Shown piece after piece: positions 44,061 through 57,600 of a stretch of DNA of 64,000 nt (its first letter is position 1; every line of letters begins with the position of its first letter). Source of the stretch: Tetragnatha versicolor. Taxonomy: Eukaryota; Arthropoda; Arachnida; Araneae; Tetragnathidae. The stretch spans positions 7,637,288 through 7,701,287 of the forward strand of contig JANDEH010000018.1 in NCBI GenBank assembly GCA_024610705.1. Reading direction: 5' to 3'. The position numbers and the translations under genes are program-made. The notes beneath the pieces were generated by a model. It was not told the DNA's origin. It ran no database searches and saw only the letters and a program-made list of their open reading frames with translations.

Positions 44061-45367
44061 TGATTACAGTTTTGAAATTTGATACCAACAACAACCACCA
44101 AATTAAAATCTTGTGTAAATCATCTATAACTGATACAGTACCTCAGAAAAAATTATGAGTTAAAACCACCCTTGACACAAATGTTAGGTTACAGCCCAGT
44201 GCAGCACTTGCATCCCTGCCACTCCAAGAGTCCGCTGTGTACACAAAAAAAATCCTATAACTTTGCAACTAAAATGCAGAATAAGTGTGAAAATATCTTT
44301 TTCATCCCAGGGGTTTATCAAAAAGAAAAATGGGCCTGTTTCAGGACACTTCACAAAATTTCAGTTCCTAAATGACTCCTCACTAAACTTAAAGGATCAA
44401 AAATGGTTTGAAAATTGTTCATGGGGTGTTTTTATGATTTTGGAATGGAATTTGCCAGTTTTAGACCCATTCCATAAGTAATGATTGTACTATGGATCTC
44501 TTCATTTTCACAAATTTCTTATAACAGGACCCTGGCAGAAAACCTGGATGAACCCCTGAATCCTTTATCAACACGTAAAAATTTTCCAGTAAACAAGCCC
44601 GAGAACACCAACAAGCATTCAATGCAGAGTGACTGTTCTGGAATAGTTTGAATCTGCTTATTTATGATGTTGTCTTTTCTGCATTACAATCAAATCGCAA
44701 GGGAGAAACAACTTTCAGACAAATGCTCATCATAGAAACAGCAAACATAGCTAAAAATCATAAAAACAGAACCTTTTCTTTAGTTTAGACCTGGAAATTT
44801 TCATTTTAAGTTTAATTTCTCTAAAGAAAAAATTCCAGATATTACCTGACCTTTTCCAGGTTGAGTGGCCACACTGTTTTGGAGGCCCACATGAAAATTT
44901 TGTCATGGTTGCCCTATAGTCATGTAACCATCAGTTCATAGAGAATCACAAAATTAATAGAAAAAACCCAGCAAAAATAGTCTTTAAAAGATTCTTTTAT
45001 TCATAGAAGAGAAAATAGATTCAATATAAATTATATTTTACAATAATTGAATTTTGTCTTCACAGGAAGAAACATGGAGTAAACTGATCAGTGATATGCT
45101 CAATTCTAGAGCTTTTTAAGTGAGTAATAATTAAAAAATAAATATAACCGAAAAACCAAAGCATTCAAGGTTATGTGATTAGACGAATAAGATAATTCAA
45201 TGTTAAAATAGGTACAAGATGAAAAACCTGATGATTACTGAAAAAAAAACCTGGTAGAATCGAAGCTAACTTGCCGGCAGTTATACGCAAACAAGAAAGA
45301 CTTGCAACATGGTTAAACGCATGATCGTACATCACTAAATTACATTTATCTTATATAATACAGCCGT
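44061..45367. other. 3' flank of BAZ1A; no other gene
   Basis: AT-rich, with scattered MITE-like fragments (for example AGGACCCTGG near 44526) that I could not delimit. It includes the probable 3' UTR of BAZ1A. Confidence 0.4.
44996..45001 (-). terminator. Candidate polyadenylation signal of BAZ1A
   Basis: AATAAA on the - strand about 370 bases after the BAZ1A stop codon, the first canonical hexamer I see downstream. Confidence 0.45.
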
Positions 45368-45637
45368 TCACGATCCATTTACACTATGAATCAGAGTACT
45401 AAGTGTGGGATGATTACAAAGCTGGTATTCTTGCAAAAGTCTTTTCACCTCTTTGTGTAGGGCCTGTGCAGCTTTATATTCTGGGCTGGACTTTGGATTG
45501 AACCACTCACAGTTTTGCAAAACGAGGTACATATCACGGATGAAGTCTTCATTGGTCTTGTATTCCATGAAATTAAGCTTTGAGCGGATTGTTCCGAAGT
45601 CCATAGGGTGTTTTATTATTTGATGATAATCTGGAGC
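45368..45637 (-). CDS. BAZ1A: BAZ1A last exon: bromodomain C-terminal half and stop
   Basis: 270 bases including the stop. APDYHQIIKHPMDFGTIRSK, a helix with NFMEYKTNEDFIRDMYLVLQ, and NCEWFNPKSS, where the Asn of FN is the expected acetyl-lysine contact. The protein ends about 20 residues after the last helix. Confidence 0.95.
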   Translation of the reverse strand, partial: APDYHQIIKHPMDFGTIRSKLNFMEYKTNEDFIRDMYLVLQNCEWFNPKSSPEYKAAQALHKEVKRLLQEYQLCNHPTLSTLIHSVNGS

Positions 45638-48600
45638 CTAAAAAAAGAAGCAAAAAAGTTAAGGAATGTTTCCCTTAAAAAAAATTTAATAGATAAGTTA
45701 AAAATTTTTCGATGATAGTTCATTACTTATTGTGACTGTGACTATTAACCAGCATCAGAGTGGTTACAGAACCTGAAAAATACTAATTCATGGAAATTTT
45801 GTGTGTGTGTTGTGTGTGGTGCCTCTTTTTCGACTTTCTCTGTATTTAGAAACACTATGTGTGCAATAAGCATTAAAAACACCTACCAGTTATTTTAATG
45901 AGAAAAAAATTATTAATTAATGAAATTTATTTTTATCCTTAAGTGACACTCATGCCATAACTATACACTTTTATCCACTAGGACACTATTTTGCCTTAAA
46001 AAATAGGTCACTCATCGAGATTTAAAAAGTAAAAAAAGTTATGAAACATACATAAAGGTTTTAATGTAGAGAAATGGTAAAACAAAGTGCATTTGTTAAG
46101 AAAATTTCCCGAGTTTTTCTAGATGAATGGAATTCACACTGACTGCTCTCTGAACCCCCGATTTCCAGGTTCTGTAAACATCCTGTCCATTTATTCAAAC
46201 ATATGAAGAGAAAAATATTTTTTTACAAATTATGCTTCAACTAGAGTTAAAGTTGTTAAGTGGTTAACATCAAGAGTAGAAATTTTTATCCCAAAATTTC
46301 AATAGAATATTTTTCAGACTACAAAAGAAAATTAATTAGTTGCATTGATAACTTAATTATAAAGATAAAGATCAATTTCTTATAAAATTGTACGGGATAA
46401 TTTATATATATATTTTTATGATAACATGCAGCAATTTAATTTCATGATACCACTGTTATTTGATTTCAAACCATAAACATATTTAATTAACAGAAAACCA
46501 AAGTTTAATGAGAAATTAAAATTAAAAAAAATCAGGAATTAAAAATCATTAACAAATTTAGAATTAAACGAAACAAGTTTACAAATCAATCTTATATTCT
46601 AGTCAGATAATATGAACACTCGAGTCTTTAAATTGTTTTATGTAAAGCAGTAAAATATATAACATGGATATTACTATCCAATATTTATAAATTTCTAACA
46701 TTACCGTGAAACGGGGTGAATCATATCACCTCATAACTTTGAACTGCAGCTAAAAAATAGCTGATTAAGATTTTGGAATGTTTGAAAAAATTCCTGAACT
46801 GTTGGTTTTATACATATTTTTAAGAGTGCCATGATTCACACTCAAGGCAGGGGGAATCTGATCACTGCCAGTTTTTATCCAAAAAAATATAACATACTTA
46901 AAAAACAAATTCACATGTTTTTTTTTATAAATAGGACAGTATAAAGCCTGATTCAAGGCTTGGAAAAAAGAATTTCAGGAACTGGGGCAGATCACACTTT
47001 AGTTTGTCAGGTGAGTGTTTCTGATTACTTTTCAATACTAACTTGGACAAACTCTTGGGGGCAATCTAGATGCTTTTAGGAAGTATGATGTCTAACATTT
47101 TTGAATGGTTGACACAACTTTGAAAAGAATGAGTAGAAACAATAAGTGTTCGGTCTGATTCTGTAACCGTTATGAGGTTTTGTAAAACTTTTCCCATTAG
47201 TGACTTGATTCACCCTATTTGTATGGTATGTTGAACACATAACCAGCAGTACAAGATACTTAAATTATAAAAAATTATAAGAATGCCTTAAAAAAATTAC
47301 ACAGGATATTTAAAGCAATCTAGCATAGATTAAAACGAACCTTTAAAAAACATAAGCACATTAAACCAAGAATCATTTCGAAAATTACAGCTGAGATAAT
47401 TTGTTACAACTAAAAAGTCAATAAATAAAAACCAAAAATCTCCAAAAACTACAATACAGAAAATCAGTCAAAGCAAGTTACAAAAAACTAATTTAATTGG
47501 CAATTTCAAAAGGATGTTTCAGAAAATAATATTTTAATAAAAAATATTTGAGTGAAAACATTAACTAATTCAGAGACCATAATACGATAAATCTTTTAAG
47601 GTCCTTCAAATAAAAAAAATCATTATTAGTACTTTTTTAATCCCTCAACGATTTCACTTCCTATACTGAATCTACAGATATAAATCCCACAATGTCCATG
47701 CTTAACCATAAATCACATTCATGAATTAAAGCCCAATTCATAAATCACTCCTGTAAAGAAAATTCAATTAAATGGAATCAGGGGTGGTACACCTTGGGGT
47801 TCCACGATCGAATTAGATGCCTAATTGCACAATGACGCAGTTTTAAAATTTTGATATCCTAACTTGGTGAAATTCCAAAATTGTTAGACATTGCGAGTTA
47901 CTGATTTTTGAAGTTTTCCGATGAGTTCCGTCTGCTTCCACCCCTGATATTTCAACACTGCTTCAGCAGCACTGTCCACATTTGCCATACAAAAGCGCAA
48001 AGTTCATTTACTCCAACATTTGAGTTAGTGAGTGCATCTGATAGGAAAATGGGACAGCTGCCAGCCTGGTTCTAAGTGAAGGGACTTACATCTTTCTTGC
48101 TAACCGGGACCAAGAAAGGCCAGCTGGAGGGATGGCGCATCAACTCAACCAGCAAATCTATACATGCTTTGTAATCCAGCATGTCTCCACCACTCCCCGT
48201 TTTAGACCGCCGCCGGGCTGTGCTTTGAGCCGAATCTGTGCCAACGAGAAAACGCTGCTTAGCGCTGTTTGCTTATACAAACAGGATGACGATGAAAGCA
48301 AATGACAAGGAAATGAATGATCAGTGGCAACAGATCGGCAAATTTTAAGAGACGCCAATAACAAACAAATATTGATCGGACCCAGCCTAAAAAACTTCAC
48401 AGGGAAACAAGCAACACACGGGAAATTTCTAATGCAGGTATGATGAATGATAGCACTATCACCATTTCCCCAAAAGATTTGAAGGACAAGCTTAAACTAA
48501 AAGCATTTCTGAAGTGTAATGGTAAAAAGCATCTCGCTAAAGGTCTCTGAGCACATTTACAAGTGACTAAATTCTGTGCGAAAAATACAATTAAAATGAA

Positions 48601-51600
48601 CTCTTTAAAAAACATTTATGAGTAAGGGAAAATAATATTGCTATCAAAAGCAGCAACATCTAACATACAATAACTTATACATTTAAAAATTTTCCATGCA
48701 TTCTATATATATAAAATATCTATATATATTTTAAAAAGAATATTATATCAAGTATGACTTTAATTTTAAGAAGAACAATTTAATAGTTTTACAAGCATTA
48801 CAAGTAACAGGGTTCCCACTCTTAAGAAAACAATCAAGAACTTTCCAGGACCCTAAAGGTACTTATTTCAATGATAAGGAAGTTATCAAAGGTGTTGTGA
48901 CAAAATCTGTTAGACACCAAACTATGATCTTAGGTATTATAATGCAAAACATGTCTTGAATATGAAGAATTCAATTGTTGATCTGCATTAATTGGGTATC
49001 CAATTAGAACACAGACACTTAACAACCAGCCAGTAAAATATTCCACTTTTAAACAGACATTTTTTAACAAAAATTAAAGAAAGAAAAAAAAATGCTGGAT
49101 AATATCAATTAAAAAATATATGTCTGTTTATTCTTAAGCTTCACTGATTTTTGAGATAGATTTCTGTTTAAGACTTTACTAGCAAAGAGTTGTCATAAAC
49201 ACCATAAAATATTTGAATACATGTTTTTAATCTCTAATGTGAATATAACAGGCCTCTGACCAATATTTTTTTCAAGCATTTCAATCAAATTGTAAAACTC
49301 TGAGCTTATGGTGTTCAGTTAAAGTTAAAGTACTTTTCTAAGGCAATTAGAATGCCAAAATTAAATTCAAGCAAAGAACTGTGGGAACCCTGTATAAAAA
49401 ATGCATTCTCAAACATTGATAAAATTTCTCAACTACAGGCTTGAATACCAATTAGATTTAATTAAAACATTTACTTAAAAATACAATTGAATGTAAAGCA
49501 GACACACAGCAAAGCAAAAGCAACACAAATTTGGGGAAACCAACACCTGTTAATTCATTACAACAGGCCCAGAAAACATGTTTACAAACAAAAAAGACAA
49601 CAGAAAAAGTGGCAATCAAAAACAGTTATCAGTATTAAGTTTGCTGACATTAATGGGAAGATATGTTTTACATACAAATGATTTTGCTTTTTGAATGTTT
49701 CAATAAAAATAATTAATGAACAATACATTCAATAATTGATGAAGTTACTTTTGTAAAAAACAATTTAAAATAGCAACATTGTTTAAAATTTACTAGAAAA
49801 TAAAATAGATTAAGTTGCCCCATAAAAATATAGAGAGGATGTAATCCTTTTAAGTATGTTGGTATGGTAAGCAAAAAGTGTTGCCTTTTATTTTTTCTTT
49901 TAATTTTTTAATAGAAATTATAGAAAATCATTTTAAATAGCTCATTCTACAAATTTACCTCTGTATACTTTTTTGAATGGATTATCTTCCTTTTCAGAGT
50001 CAAAAGTATTAGACTTTCTCTCTATAAAAAGAGTAAAATATTTTAATGTACTTGATGCTGCTGTAAATTAGCACAAGGTGGCCACTATTCGTTTTTAATA
50101 TGTTAAACTGGTAAAACATTTTTAAGAGATGTCATACACCACTGTTCTTAGTACCCATATACTGTTCGCCCAACGATAGTAAAAGGGTCACGTGATTTTT
50201 ACAGACTTTGCACGGCCGATAGTTGGGTAACCGGTGATAGTTGGGGTCTTGCTTCTATATACAAGCAAATGTATCTTTCTCTTTCGATCAACTGCTCCTC
50301 AATTTCCCTGTCTCCCCTCCGAAACACTAGTTCTAGCGTTGTCAAAATCATGTGACCCTTTTACTATCGTTGGTTTATCAGTAGTCAGAAGCTCAAGAAA
50401 ATTAACAAATTTACTTAATCTTATATACAGGGTGGCCACAGAAAACTTATTTCAAAATTCCCTGATAATTCCAGGTTTTCCCTGATAATCTGGTAGGATT
50501 TTCACTGATATTTTATAAATATAGTAAATTTTACTCATCTAGAAAACCCGAGAATGACTGTAAAAATAACAGAAAGCAGGAGAAATAATAAAAACAAGAT
50601 TTAGATAGGAATATAAAATAAGATTATTTTAAGACTTTTTTCACATGCAACCTTAGGAAACCTTTTTTGAACATTTGCAACTACACTAATTTATATGGAT
50701 TGGAGATTTTATTCTGTAAGAGAATGGAAATGCACATATTTAAAGACTTGGAAATCAGAAAAATATTGAATTTTTTGTTGAAACTAGGCAGATTCCCAAA
50801 ATTTCCCTGATAATTATCATATTTTCCAAAATTCCCTGATTATTCCCTGATAATTCCAGGTTTTTAAATTTTCCCTGATAATTCCAGGTTTTTAAGGTTT
50901 TCCAGGTCTGTGGCCACCCTGTATATAAAACTGATTGAAATGCTCCAGGGAATTTCTGAATTTTGTAATTATTTATTTCTGAAGTTCTAAAATTTCAGAA
51001 AAGAAAACTTTTTTTTAACGATAATTAATTTTCCAGAGTTTAACTATTATAAAAAAATTTCTGTTTAATAGATTGGGTGGCCACCTTGTTTGCTATAGCA
51101 AGGAAGAAAAACCTTCAAAAACTGCAACTAATTAACATGCTTTTGACATCAGTTTTTAGCATGCCACATGCTCAGAGAAGCTATAAACTTCTGCTAATCT
51201 AATACGCAGAACTAAAAGATCTAAAAAAGTTGTTATATTAAGTTCAACAGTTGGAACATAAAAACCCAGAAAAAAAATATTGGATGTCTGTTCCATGGCT
51301 ATGAAAGCTCAGTTGAGGATGGTTAGTTGAGGTTGGAGAGAAATCAATTTTTTCAGTGGTTCAGCAAAGGCAGGGAGTTAGTGCAGCTCAAAGTAAAGTT
51401 AATTCATTAACACTGATTAATAGACTGAATTCAAAAAACATCCGCAAATAATCCTACCTCTGTTGGACCGCTTACTAGGAGGCTCAGCTTCATTCTCAGA
51501 TGAATCATCACGCCTTCTCTTGGACACTGTAAATAAATTGAATGTTTTAGAATCAGCCATCAGCACCTAATACATTTTTAGAAAAGTCTACAGACATTTA

Positions 51601-54600
51601 TATCCTAAATGTCTTTTATGCAGGGTTGGCAAAAAACCGGGTTTTTTAAAAAAACCAAAAAAACCGGGTTTATTTGTTTTTTTTTGGTTTAAACCAGGGG
51701 TTCCCAAACTTTTTTGGCCCGTGGACCCCCTGACGACATTTTTCGTACCCCGTGGACCCCTTGTCTAAGAGACCATTCAAAAAGTAGCTAAAATATTATG
51801 TTTTTGTTATTAATTTCTGAACCACGCATAAATTTTGCAATTTTTTTCAAGTGTTTTTTCGTGCTTCGATAAGCATATCATTTCACACTTTTACACATTT
51901 AAAAAGTTTGAAATAAAAACAAATCTAAACTTTTAATATCACTGCATTTCAAGACACAAAAACTTTTAATTTTAACAATAAGTTTTGGTCACAAGCTTGT
52001 CAAAGTTAATGGCTTATGCGCTTATGAGCGAGTTATTCATTTACCAAATCAAAAAAGTTCTGAAATGACTACAATTTATATATTGCATGTTAACAAACAA
52101 TATTTAATTGAGTTTAATTATGAAAAGAAATCAAATTGCCATTGATATGGTTACACAACATTTTTAATAAATCAATCATTAAAAAAAGTTTGAAACTAAA
52201 AACAAATCTAAACTTGTATCATTACATTCAAGGCGCAACAATTTTTAGCTTTAGCAATAAAAATTTTGGTTGGAAAGTCAAAGTTAATGGTTTATGAGTG
52301 AGTTATTCATTCACCCAATCATAAAATTTCAGAAATAATCACAATTAATATATGGCATGTTAACAAACAATATTTTATTAAGTTCAACTATGAAAAGAAG
52401 TCAAATTATACAATACGGAAATTGAGTTTTAATTTATGATATTGAATTATGCGCGGCTGGTCGGGGGCTTTTCACCTCGATAAGAAACAAATGATTCCAT
52501 CGCCCCTGCTAGCGTTACGAGGACTCTGTAATAACCAACATTTCATTTTATACTAAAATTTGATTATAAAAAAGACAAAATTGTTTTAACTTGAGGATAA
52601 CGCCACAAACTGTGCAATACTGTAATTTAAAATAAAACAACGAAAAAAATTGCACATAAATTTATTAAAAGCCATACGGCGTTTCGGGGATTCTTTGGAT
52701 CCCCTTCGTCAGTGGTAGTTGACATCACAAGAAAAATCAGCCTTTATACCCCGCAACAAAACAAGCGTTGCCAAAACGCAAAGGAGAAAAATGTACACAA
52801 AAGATCAAATGACAAAAATACAAGAAAATCACCAAAATGCAACATCAAAAACAATTATTCGCTCCAAATCGGAGAAAGAAAGGGTGTACTGGTTAGGTCA
52901 TTAACTAAGACAGATGCATATTTATTGATTAAATTTTTTTTGATTAATTTTAAATTTTCTGATTTTTCTTGTAATGTCAACTACCACTGACGAAGGGGAT
53001 CCAAAGAATCCCCGAAACGCCGTATGGCTTTTAATAAATTTATGTGCAATTTTTTTCGTTGTTTTATTTTAAATTGTTTTAACTTGTCAAAGTTTTCTAT
53101 TTAAATGAAATTTTTCCCGTGAACCACTGAAAGTCGCTGTGGACCCCCAATTTTCATTTTCATGCCCGTGGACCCCCTGGAAGTCTCTGTGGACCACTTT
53201 GGGAACCGCTGGTTTAAACCAAGTTTTTTAAGAATTTTTTTTATCAGAATAAGTTATTTTAGCATTGATGTTTGAAATTGAGTTGTAAATGAGACATTTA
53301 TTTCAGGGGTTGTTTATAATTGATAAATGATTTGTAAATTTCAATTAATTAATTAAAATTAAATTAATTTGTTTTAAAAATAATTTCTGTTTCTAAAATA
53401 TTCCAATTTGAATATCTAATATTATTGTAGTGAATAAAAATCAGTGTTAATTTATCTTGGATAAATGGTTGAAATAATCAAATTATTTATCTTAATTATA
53501 TATGGATTAATTTATGAACTTAAGAAATTTCTTTAAAAAGAGAAAATTTTATTTTTTAAATGAGAAGTAAAAGTTAAATGTAAACAACTAATGTTAATTG
53601 AAATTGGATAATTGATAAAGATAATTAATTTAATTAATTATTAAATGGTAAAATAATCAAATTAATTATATGGATTATTTATGAACTTAAGAAATTTCTT
53701 TAGAAAGAGAAAATTTAACTTTTTTAATAAATAAAAGGGAAATGTAAGCAACTAATGTTAATTGAAATTGGATAAATCAGGGGTTCTCAAACTTTTTAAC
53801 ATCGCGACCCACTTTTGAGAAACAAAATCTAACGCGACCCACCGACTTCAGTTAGTTATAATTAACTGAACAGAGTAACTATCTCATACCCCCCCCCACA
53901 GAATTTTAAATTCTCTGACTGTGGGGTGTTCACCAACTATTTAGTTACAACAATAAATTATTACTTGCACGTATTAGAAGTGAAATAAATTTTTTAGAAA
54001 ATTAAAAGTAAATATTTGAATTTTAATGAATGAAATAGTTTAATTGTTGGCTAACAATGATCCCCAAAGTAAAAAGGGGGGTCTGGGGGGTCCTCCCCCA
54101 GAGAAAATTTTAAAATTTGACCCTTAAAAACATGGTTTTAACTTGTTTTTTAGAAATATGGGATAAATTGCAGTTGCATCATTTCCTAAGAAAATTCTTA
54201 AAATTTGCATTGCTCCCCCCGGTGTGGATGGGGAGAAACACTGAATATTTTTTCAAATCTTATTTGAATAACCGACTAGATTTGCATTATCGGCACATTA
54301 AAGCGGCACACATAGTACGTATTTACATTAATTGTTCCGTTCGTTTACCTTTTTATTTGATACCAAGTAGTGTAGTTTTTCCTCAAATTTTTATTCTTTT
54401 TACTATATGGTAATTTGATAAATTTCAAATAATAGTTTGATAATTCAAAAGTCAATAACCACTTTTTTAAAAATTATAAAAAAGATTCTTCATATTCAGA
54501 AAAATTAAAAATCTTCTCGCGACCCACCAAAAACTGACTGGCGACCCACCAGTGGGTCGCGACCCACAGTTTGAGAAACGCTGGGATAAATGATTGAGAT

Positions 54601-57600
54601 TAGTGATGGGCAGGTATCGATACCAAATACTTAAGTACTCGACACCTATAGGTATCGAGTGTATTCGATACCCACAAAAGTATCGATACTTGATTGACAT
54701 ATTTCGTTTTAAATTTTTCAATGAAGTAATCTTTATAATACCTACTGTAGATCAAACGCAGCCTGTTCCCGTTTTCATTTTGCAACGCTCAAACCCAAGT
54801 CGTTATCATCCGCGAGAGAAATTTGACGCGGCTAGGTTTTTCCCCCGCCAAATCCTTCGCCTCTATCCACCTCCAGGCCCGTAGCTACGGGGCTTTTTGA
54901 TGGATCGCTTTCAGTTTTTTGAATATTAGTCTGATTATGGATAGGCCCTAAAAAAATTGTCCCTTCAGGTTCATTTCCCGACATTGAAAAAAGTACTCGA
55001 TACCTAAAAGTACTCGATACCTATAAGTATTCGATACCAAAGTATTCGAAACCTATAAGTATTCGATACCAAAGTATTCGATACCTAAAATTATCGATTT
55101 TGCCCATCACTAATTGAGATAATTAATCCGATTAAGGAAATTAACGGTTTTTATTAATTTAGTAAAAAAACCAACTGGTTTTTATCTGTTTATAAACAAA
55201 CCAACTGGTTTTTAGTTTTTATCATTAAAGAAATCAACGGTTTTTATTAATTTACTAAAAAAACCAACTGGTTTTTATGACTGACAAATAAGACAAATTG
55301 GTTTTATTAATTAATTAAAATCCAAGCCATATTTTATCAGTGAAAAACAGATAACTTTTGTGTATGTTTAGTTACTCTTTGAAATAATGCTTCATTTTAA
55401 AGGAAATTAATAAATGAACTATCTCTTGCAAAATATAATAAGTTTAACTTAAGCATTTAAGTTTAGAGAGAATTCAATAATTAAAACCATTAAATTAAAA
55501 GATTTCTGATTTTTAATCACCTTAAAATGTCAATTTTTTTTATAAATCTGACCTTTAAATTTTGTGCAAAAGATTATACTTAATAACACTTTCTTTAAAA
55601 AATACTGAAAATATTTTATAATTTCTAAAAAAACCAAGTGGTTTTTTTGGTAAAAAAACCATGGTTTAAACCGGCCAACCCTGCTTTTATGACAGAAAAA
55701 CCTATTGATAAATGGTATTTAATATTTTTTGCTAGACCAAGTTGGTCAAGGTTAGAATTTTTTATACAAGATTTTTAAAGTTTCTAAAATAAATTATTTG
55801 TATTTTCAAATACTGTTTTAGAATATAGATAAAATAATAAATGATATTGAAAAAATAATATTTTTACCTCTAGAGGGCAATTTGTTCCGTAATGGATTGG
55901 GCCTCTTTTTAGGTTCAGAAGTGAGAGATGCAGATCTTGTACCATAAGACCCACTATTAGCTGTAAAATAACCAACACTTAACAACCACTATAAAGTCAT
56001 TCATTTTTTTAATATAAAAATTTGAGATTAAATTTGGAGGCACCAACTGCAGATAATGCTACCTACCACTTTAAAAAAAACATCTAAAACCTTTTAGCTT
56101 AACAAGAGTGCTTAAATCAAAGAATCCCATTTATTTCATTATGAAATAGAACACATTCCCATGAGTCAACCAGGGTTACATACCAACTTCCCTTATAACA
56201 CCAGGCGTTTCTCAAGATTTTTGTGAAGGGTCTGGTTTTTGCGAAAATTGTGAAAATCTACTCGTAATTTTGTGAATTTGAAGGTAGCTTTAAATTAGGT
56301 TTTTTCCAGCTAGGAGCCTGTTTATGAAAATTTGTGAAAATAGAATCATATTTAATGTAATGTGAAAAATAGTATCCCTTTAAAGATAAAATACTTTGTG
56401 AAGGACCCGTTTTTAAGGTAAAATGTTTTGTGAAGGGTCCGAAAACGAACAAAATATCTTCTAAACAGACCCCTGAATACTTACGATGGTTTCGGGCCCT
56501 TTTCACCGCATCTGCCTTTTTAGAGCACTTGGGACAGAGCCATTCTCCCCTGGGTATCCTCTTAAGGTTGACACACTCAGCGTGGTACATGAGAGGGCAG
56601 TTGTCACAGCACAGAAGTGTGCCCACATCCCCACAAGCTTCGCAGGACTCTTGGATGCCATTCGCGGAATCCTCCTGCTCAGATTCTTGAGCTTCAGACT
56701 CCTCCGCCTCCCTGAAAAGGCACTGTGTATCAATATCACAGTTTAAACAGGTTTCTCACTTCAGAAATAAAATTCCTCGAATTTTCCAGGTCAATTTTTA
56801 AGATTTTAAAAAAAGATCTTCCCGATAAAAAAAACTAGCTATTCGCAGCATTTTTTGGATACTTCTTGCATTTTTGAACACGTAATTTTAAAAAAATTGA
56901 CTGTTTTTTCACTTACTAGAGCCAAAATTGATACACTAACATTAAAAATTTTCACTTTCAAGGTTTTAGGCCAAAATTAGCATCCTTGACTTGTAGCGTG
57001 CATCTTAAGTTTTATTACCCAGACGATGACATTACAGCTAATGACAGGTAGAAAAAAAATTTGTTAAAAACGCAATTCACACAATCATTTTAACATAATG
57101 GTACCTAGTTATCTGTTTTAATAAGAGAATTAACTTGCAAACCCTAATTAGACTGGCCGAAATTAACAAATTGAGTATTGAGAGAAGTAAAACTGCACCA
57201 AAATGAAGTTTTCAAGAGATAAAAATACAGCTACTTACTCTTCATCCTCCTCTTCTTCATCTCCTGAAGTTTCCATTTCATTGTCACTATCACTTTCTGC
57301 TGTGCGTGCCTTTTTCTTTGGACTTTCACATTTCTCTGGGGGTTTACAAGTCTGACAAAACCAGTCACCTTCAGGGATGGACTAGAAAAACAAAGATAAA
57401 CACTATTACTCTTCTGAATAACTAAAATTCAGTAGTAGACGAAACGGCCGAATTTGGGTCGTAAATGTCTCAAACATGTACATTCAATAAATTAAGTATA
57501 ACAAAAGAGGCAAAAATTTGAAGTCACCTTTACCACCTATACCAGGGGTCGGCAACCTGCGGCTCGCGAGCCGCATGCGGCTCTTTCGATGTAAAGTTGC

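Larger units (their letters stand above)
51621..55683. mobile_element. Host hAT element of an intronic nest, perfect 8-bp TSD
   Basis: 4063 bp including nested insertions. Ends CAGGGTTGGC and GCCAACCCTG; target duplication CTTTTATG at 51613-51620 and 55684-55691. Its own sequence (about 1.2 kb) has repeated AAACCAACTGGTTTTTAT units and a tandem duplication of about 170 bp (around 53480-53640 and 53650-53770, GAACTTAAGAAATTTCTTTA). It contains three further hAT elements. BAZ1A intron between 51526 and 55868. Confidence 0.92.

Noticed and set aside
44521..44890. Possible MITE bounded by AGGACCCTGG and CCAGGTTGAGTGG-type sequences
   Set aside because: Ends do not form a consistent inverted pair and no target duplication was seen.
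52712..52990. 92-residue ORF in the hairpin core
   Set aside because: Spans the inverted arms and AT-rich core, with no resemblance to reverse transcriptase or endonuclease.
56195..56475. Possible element with repeated TTTGTGAAGGGTCC downstream of PHD2 exon
   Set aside because: Repeats are clear, but no paired ends could be defined.
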